From Candidatus Hydromicrobium americanum (GTDB taxonomy: Bacteria; Actinomycetota; Humimicrobiia; Humimicrobiales; Humimicrobiaceae): a DNA stretch of 10,703 nt. How positions within the stretch are numbered: the stretch's first letter is position 1; each line of letters opens with the position of its first letter. Both the position numbers and the translations under genes were made by a program. Positions 6,918 to 10,703 of the stretch are shown in pieces. Location: assembly GCA_002779205.1 (NCBI GenBank), contig PEXF01000003.1:1-10703 (forward strand), written 5' to 3'. The notes under the pieces are model-generated. The model made no database searches. It saw nothing but the letters and a program-made list of their open reading frames with translations, and had not been told where the DNA came from.

Positions 6918-8174
6918 TTACTCCCTTATCTGACCCTCACCTAATACTATAAACTTATTAGTAGTAAGTTCTCTTAACCCCATGGGTCCCCGCCAGTGAA
7001 GTTTCTGGGTGCTTATCCCGATTTCCGCTCCCATCCCAAACTGCTCACCATCTGTAAACCTTGTAGAAGCATTAACAAAAACAGCTGCCGAATCTATTTC
7101 CCTGGTAAAATAAATTGAATTCTGGTAGTTTGATGTGATTATAGTTTCAGTATGATGAGAGCCATATTTATTTATATGCATTACTGCCTCTTCAATGCTG
7201 TCAACCACTTTAACTGCCATTTTATAATCCAGATATTCCTCATACCAGTCTTCTTCAGAAGCTAACCCAATAGATGAGTATATTTCTTTAGATATACTGC
7301 ACCCCAGAAGCTTTACATTTTTTTCTTCAAGTTTTTTAAGCACTGCAGGCAGTATTTTTTTGGCAACATCTTTATGCACCAGCAATTTTTCAGCCGCATT
7401 ACAAACGCTTGGCCGCTGCGTCTTTGCATTTATTACTATTTCTGCAATTTTGTCAATGCTAATATTTTCCAATGCATTATCAATATAAACATGACAATTT
7501 CCAATTCCTGTTTCAATCACAGGCACTTTTGAATTTTCTACCACACTTTCAATCAAGCTCTTACCCCCTCTTGGGATAATAACATCTATGTATTGCCGGA
7601 GTTGCATTAGCCTGACCGCATCTTTCCTATCAGCGGATGGGATAATCTGTATTATACTTTCCGGAAAATCATTATCTTTTAGAGCCCTGCCCATTACCTG
7701 GACCAATTTTTTATTGGTATTAAGTGCATGGGAACTTCCCCTTAGAATAATACAATTTCCTGCTTTAAGGCACAGAACCGAAGCATCAATAGTAACATCA
7801 GGCCTGGCTTCATATATTATTCCCACAACTCCCAGAGGTACCCTGATATTCTTCAGAATCAAGCCATTGGGAAGATTATATCCAAAAACTACTTCCCCTA
7901 CAGGATCGGTGAATTTGATAACCTTGTCTATACTTTCTGCTTTTTTTTCTATTCTTTTCCTGTCTAATTTTAATCTATCCAGTAAACTATCAGACATCCC
8001 TTCTTGTGTGGATATTTCTAAATCTTTTTTATTTTCTTTTATGATTTCCTCAGTACTGGCGATAAGATATTTTGAAATATCGGATAGTATCTTGTTTTTA
8101 ATCTTCGTATTTGCATTAGAGATAAACTTTGTATTTTCTTTTGCCCTTTTTGCTATTTCTAAAACTATATCCAT
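6918..8174 (-). CDS. proA: Gamma-glutamyl phosphate reductase (glutamate-5-semialdehyde dehydrogenase)
   Basis: Second enzyme of proline synthesis: NADPH-dependent reduction of glutamyl 5-phosphate to glutamate 5-semialdehyde. At 418 residues it is full length for ProA. It has the aldehyde-dehydrogenase fold with RVPLGVVGIIYEARPDVT (111-128), LRGSSHALNTN (144-154), IIPRGGKSLI (199-208), and the catalytic-cysteine segment QRPSVCNAAEKLL with Cys258. The C-terminal GEQFGMGAEIGISTQKLHWRGPMGL motif of the family is also intact. The ATG at 8174 has GGAGG five bases upstream. It follows proB by 48 bases and touches nadD. No proC is visible, so the final pathway step must be encoded elsewhere. Confidence 0.98.
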   Translation of the reverse strand: MDIVLEIAKRAKENTKFISNANTKIKNKILSDISKYLIASTEEIIKENKKDLEISTQEGMSDSLLDRLKLDRKRIEKKAESIDKVIKFTDPVGEVVFGYNLPNGLILKNIRVPLGVVGIIYEARPDVTIDASVLCLKAGNCIILRGSSHALNTNKKLVQVMGRALKDNDFPESIIQIIPSADRKDAVRLMQLRQYIDVIIPRGGKSLIESVVENSKVPVIETGIGNCHVYIDNALENISIDKIAEIVINAKTQRPSVCNAAEKLLVHKDVAKKILPAVLKKLEEKNVKLLGCSISKEIYSSIGLASEEDWYEEYLDYKMAVKVVDSIEEAVMHINKYGSHHTETIITSNYQNSIYFTREIDSAAVFVNASTRFTDGEQFGMGAEIGISTQKLHWRGPMGLRELTTNKFIVLGEGQIRE

Positions 8175-8179
8175 AAATT

Positions 8180-8184
8180 CCTCC
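8180..8184 (-). promoter_or_regulatory. proA ribosome binding site, overlapped by a hairpin arm
   Basis: GGAGG on the minus strand, five bases before the proA ATG. Its first two G bases are also the last two bases of the stem of the hairpin just upstream, so folding could partly mask the site. Confidence 0.7.
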
Positions 8185-8216
8185 AGCTTTTAGTTATTAT
8201 AACACAAAACAGCTGG
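8183..8216 (-). promoter_or_regulatory. Inverted repeat/hairpin in the proB-proA spacer
   Basis: Read on the minus strand, CCAGCT (8216-8211) pairs with AGCTGG (8188-8183). The stem extends by a TTT/AAA tract after one bulged G, and the loop itself holds the short inverted repeat GTT/AAC around ATAAT. It is too weak in GC and lacks a T-run, so it does not look like a terminator. Position next to the proA ribosome binding site suggests a translational or spacing element. Regulatory function is inference. Confidence 0.4.
8196..8204 (-). promoter_or_regulatory. Candidate extended -10 promoter upstream of proA
   Basis: Minus-strand TGTTATAAT is an exact match to the extended -10 consensus TGnTATAAT. 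A convincing -35 is not seen (a weak TGATTT lies 18 bases upstream), which extended -10 promoters can tolerate. Initiation would fall about 20 bases before the proA ATG, giving a very short leader that still contains GGAGG. In A+T-rich DNA such matches arise by chance, so this is a candidate only. Confidence 0.35.
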
Positions 8217-8222
8217 TTAAAA

Positions 8223-9359
8223 TCATTCCTTAAAAACCACAAGACAATCCCTGTGGATTACTTCACTACACATCGAAGTATCAAATTCAGATAAAATCTT
8301 ATCTCTGTTTTTCCCCTTTATTTTTTCTATATCCTCACTTGAAAAGTTGCTAATTCCCTTGGCAATCAATTTACTGTCAAGTGAAAATACCTTCAATGTA
8401 TCGCCTTTATTGAACTTACCGTCAACCTTTACCACACCAACTGCCAGTATGCTTTTACCTTTATTTAACACAGCTTCTTCTGCTCCCCTGTCAATAACTA
8501 TACCACCTTTGGTTTTCATGCCGAAAGCTATCCATTTCTTTATACTTTTTATCTTCTTTACGGTCTGCGGGGCAAAGAAAGTCCCTACATCCTCACCAGC
8601 GATAATTTTATTTAAAATATTTTTCCTTCTGCTATTTGCAATTATTGTTTTTATACCAGAAAAAGAGCAAATTTTTGCAGCTTTTATCTTGGATTCCATT
8701 CCACCAATGCCATAAGTTGAGCCGATTCCCCCGGCTGCTTTTTCAATATCTTCATTTATTTTATCTATATACGAAATTAGCTTCGCGTCACTATAAATCC
8801 TGGGGTTTTTATCGTACATTCCGTCAATATCAGTTAAAATTATTAAAATATCTGATTCCGCCAGAATTGCAACCAGAGCAGCCAGCTGGTCATTATCTCC
8901 AAATTTTATTTCATCTACAGCTACGCTGTCATTTTCATTAATTACAGGAACGATATTTAAACCGATTAAATTTTTTATGGTATTTTTAATATTAAGATAC
9001 TGCTCCCTTCTAGTAGTATCCTCATGAGTTAACAGTATCTGGCCTATCTTTAAACCACTTTTTAAAAATAAATTACTGTACAACCTCATAAGCTCTACCT
9101 GGCCTATAGAAGCAGCAGCTTGAAGAAGAGTTATATCTTCCGGCTTTTTTTTGATATTTAAACTCTCCAGACCAGCAGCAATAGCTCCGCTGGTAACTAT
9201 TATCACTTCCATTCCTCTTTTGATTAGAGAGCTGACTTCATTTACAAATCTCTTCATACCAACTTTATCCAGCCCGCCTGCTTTCGAAGTAAGACTGCTG
9301 GAGCCTATTTTTATGACAATTTTTTTAATATTTTTCAGGTACTTTTTTCTGTTTCCCAT
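8223..9359 (-). CDS. proB: Glutamate 5-kinase with C-terminal PUA domain
   Basis: First enzyme of proline synthesis: ATP-dependent phosphorylation of glutamate to glutamyl 5-phosphate, normally feedback-inhibited by proline. The 378 residues match the two-domain ProB. The amino-acid-kinase domain occupies about 10-260, with IVIKIGSSSLT (14-24), IVTSGAIAAGL (54-64), PVINENDSVAVDEIKFGDNDQLAALVA (138-164) and LTDIDGMYDKNPR (175-187). The PUA domain is about 273-355 (WIAFGMKTKGGIVIDRGA then GKSILAVGV). The ATG at 9359 is preceded by a GGGGT purine-rich site, 21 bases after the obg stop. The gene reads cleanly with no missing motif. Confidence 0.98.
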   Translation of the reverse strand: MGNRKKYLKNIKKIVIKIGSSSLTSKAGGLDKVGMKRFVNEVSSLIKRGMEVIIVTSGAIAAGLESLNIKKKPEDITLLQAAASIGQVELMRLYSNLFLKSGLKIGQILLTHEDTTRREQYLNIKNTIKNLIGLNIVPVINENDSVAVDEIKFGDNDQLAALVAILAESDILIILTDIDGMYDKNPRIYSDAKLISYIDKINEDIEKAAGGIGSTYGIGGMESKIKAAKICSFSGIKTIIANSRRKNILNKIIAGEDVGTFFAPQTVKKIKSIKKWIAFGMKTKGGIVIDRGAEEAVLNKGKSILAVGVVKVDGKFNKGDTLKVFSLDSKLIAKGISNFSSEDIEKIKGKNRDKILSEFDTSMCSEVIHRDCLVVFKE

Positions 9360-9380
9360 TTATTACCCCGTAAGTAAAAT

Positions 9381-10688
9381 TTACTCAATAAGTGAAAAAA
9401 CAAGGCTTCCAATAATTACAGTACTTCCTTCACTGACGCCCATCTTTTTTAGCCTGTCTGCAATTCCCATTTTTTTTAGTCTATATTTTAAATAATCTAA
9501 TGCTTCTTCATTCTCTAAATCAGTCATAGCCACCAGTCTTTCTAATTTTTTATTCTTCACAATATATTCATTATTATTTTTTTCAATTTTAATTTTTTCC
9601 ATCTCCAGATTTCTTTTATCCAGGCTATAAACTTTTACTCTTTCCTGCTTTTTAAGCTCTATGTCTTTATCTTTCTGGAACTCCTCTCTGTACCCTGCCA
9701 CTTTCTTATATAAATCCCAGATTAACTTATCAAGACCCTGTCCCGTAATTGCTGATACTAAAAAAACACTCTTACCGCTCTTATTTTCAAGAACTTTCTT
9801 AATTTTATTTAACTTATCACTATCAGCAACCAGGTCAATCTTATTTATTAAAACTACATAATCTTTTTTGTATACACTAGTATTATATAGCCTTATCTCC
9901 TCTCTTAAAATATTAAAAGTCTCAATGATGTCCTGTTCCTCATCTATAATCCTCTGCCCATCTAAAACTACTGCCAGCACTATGGATCTGGTTATATGTC
10001 TTAAAAATTTATCCCCCAGACCCATTCCCTTATGCGCATCTTTTATTAAACCCGGGACATCGGTAACCACAAAGTCTTCATCATCTACAGTCACCACACC
10101 CAGATTAGGAGTTAAAGTGGTGAAAGGATAATCTGCTATTTTTGGTCTTGCTGCTGATATGCGGCTGATTATGGTAGATTTACCGGAATTTGGAAATCCA
10201 ACCAGTGCGACATCCGCCACAAGCCTGAGCTCCAGATTAATCCATAAATCTTCCATTTTTTCACCTATTTCCGCAAATGCAGGGAACCTTCTATTTGAAG
10301 ATACGAAACTTGAATTTCCCTTACCGCCTATACCACCTTCAGCTATAACAATTTCATCGCCGGGACTTTCCAGATCAACAATTATATTTTCCTTGACATC
10401 CTTAATTATGGTTCCTACAGGGACTTTTATAATCAAATCCTTTCCGTCTTTACCATTTCTATTATTGGGCTCTCCATTCTTACCATTTTCAGCTTTGAAA
10501 TGTATCTTCTTTTTAAATACATACAAAGTGCTTAAATCCCGGGTGGCTTTTATTATTACATTTCCACCCTTTCCGCCGTTTCCCCCGCTGGGAATTTTCC
10601 CGCGCCCACTTTTTTAGTTAAAAAAAGTAACTATACCATTCCCACCGTTTCCCGATTTTAAAATAATTTTTTCCTCATCTAGAAACAT
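9381..10688 (-). CDS. obg: Obg (CgtA) family ribosome-assembly GTPase, interrupted by an in-frame TAA at codon 25
   Basis: Obg is a 50S-assembly and stress GTPase. Reading from the ATG at 10688 (AGGA five bases upstream) gives the canonical N-terminus MFLDEEKIILKSGNGGNG, then TAA at 10616-10614. The same frame continues as a normal Obg: SGGNGGKGGNV, FKAENG, the Gly-rich Obg fold to about residue 155; G1 GFPNSGKST (164-172), a G2-type TTLTPNLGVV, G3 DVPGLIKDAHKGMGLGD, G4 NKID, G5 VSAITG; and a C-terminal OCT domain ending GSTVIIGSLVFSLIE. Counting the stop, there are 435 codons, the usual Obg length. A shorter frame could start at TTG 10526, but it would lack the first third of the Obg fold and has no clear ribosome site. 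The stop may be a sequencing or assembly error, a true nonsense mutation, or recoding. Last in distance from leuS, it heads the visible cluster. Confidence 0.9.
10614..10616 (-). other. Premature in-frame TAA within obg
   Basis: TAA is codon 25 of obg, flanked by a run of seven T (upstream in sense) and six A (starting within the TAA). Family residues lie in the same frame on both sides with the spacing of normal Obg: from VTF to the GGNGGKGGNV segment there are 22 codons, as in the standard VSFRREK...GGDGG proteins. The stop stands where most Obg have Glu of FRREK, so GAA to TAA would explain it by one base change. Confidence 0.9.
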
Positions 10689-10703
10689 ATTTATCCTGAA
10701 AAT

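Noticed and set aside
7588..8193. Plus-strand open frame of about 200 codons opposite proA
   Set aside because: It lies wholly antisense to an intact proA, is low in family-like features, and has no ribosome site. Similar open frames opposite leuS, nadD, proB and obg are shadows for the same reason.
9430..9485. Internal duplication RLKKMG...RLKKMG in the Obg C-terminus
   Set aside because: The two copies are 11 residues apart and the OCT domain length is normal, so coincidence in a Lys-rich helix is the simpler reading.
10614..10616. TAA reassigned to an amino acid in this organism
   Set aside because: TAA ends leuS, rsfS, yqeK, proA, the DUF2283 gene and obg itself at family-normal lengths, so it is a working stop here.
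10590..10630. Programmed -1 frameshift at the T TTT TTT run in obg
   Set aside because: A -1 slip after TTT TTT reads TAA at once, and a +1 slip runs into stops (TAA TAA) before the GTPase domain unless a second slip follows. A single substitution or a paired homopolymer error is simpler.

Overview
The window is AT-rich bacterial DNA (roughly mid-30s per cent GC by eye). Eight genes lie tightly packed on the minus strand and three small ones on the plus strand. The minus-strand order obg, proB, proA, nadD, yqeK, LCP-type envelope gene, rsfS, leuS is the housekeeping cluster usual in Clostridia-type Gram-positive bacteria, here with the proline genes inserted between obg and nadD. An LCP/LytR_C envelope gene supports a Gram-positive-type cell plan, for example a Bacillota anaerobe or a low-GC deep-branching Actinomycetota. 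The sequence alone does not fix the lineage. TAA, TAG and TGA are all used as terminators, so the standard bacterial code applies.

Plus strand, 1-920: the 3' end of a small DUF4258-like protein overlaps the start of a DUF2283 protein, an arrangement resembling a toxin-antitoxin module. A DJ-1/PfpI-family protein follows. These genes converge on the 3' end of leuS with only 18 bases between the stop codons.

Minus strand, 10688 down to 939: the eight genes are almost gapless, with spacings of 21, 48, 1, -17, 1, -4 and 28 bases. That indicates one operon with translational coupling. It joins ribosome maturation and silencing (Obg, RsfS), leucyl-tRNA charging (LeuS), NAD synthesis (NadD), Ap4A breakdown (YqeK), the first two steps of proline synthesis (ProB, ProA) and an envelope protein. 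The only sizeable gap, 48 bases before proA, holds an extended -10 promoter-like sequence inside a hairpin whose 3' arm runs into the proA ribosome binding site.

Points most worth a second look: (1) obg, normally essential, has an in-frame TAA at codon 25 while the frame and family similarity continue unbroken on both sides; (2) the LCP-family protein lacks the arginines and aspartates that active LCP phosphotransferases use, but carries two tandem LytR_C domains; (3) the DUF4258/DUF2283 pair; (4) the proB-proA spacer; (5) the PfpI-family protein has Arg where the family's conserved Glu is expected. I see no insertion sequence, CRISPR array, tRNA or rRNA, and no wholly new system. No stretch over 300 bases lacks a gene.
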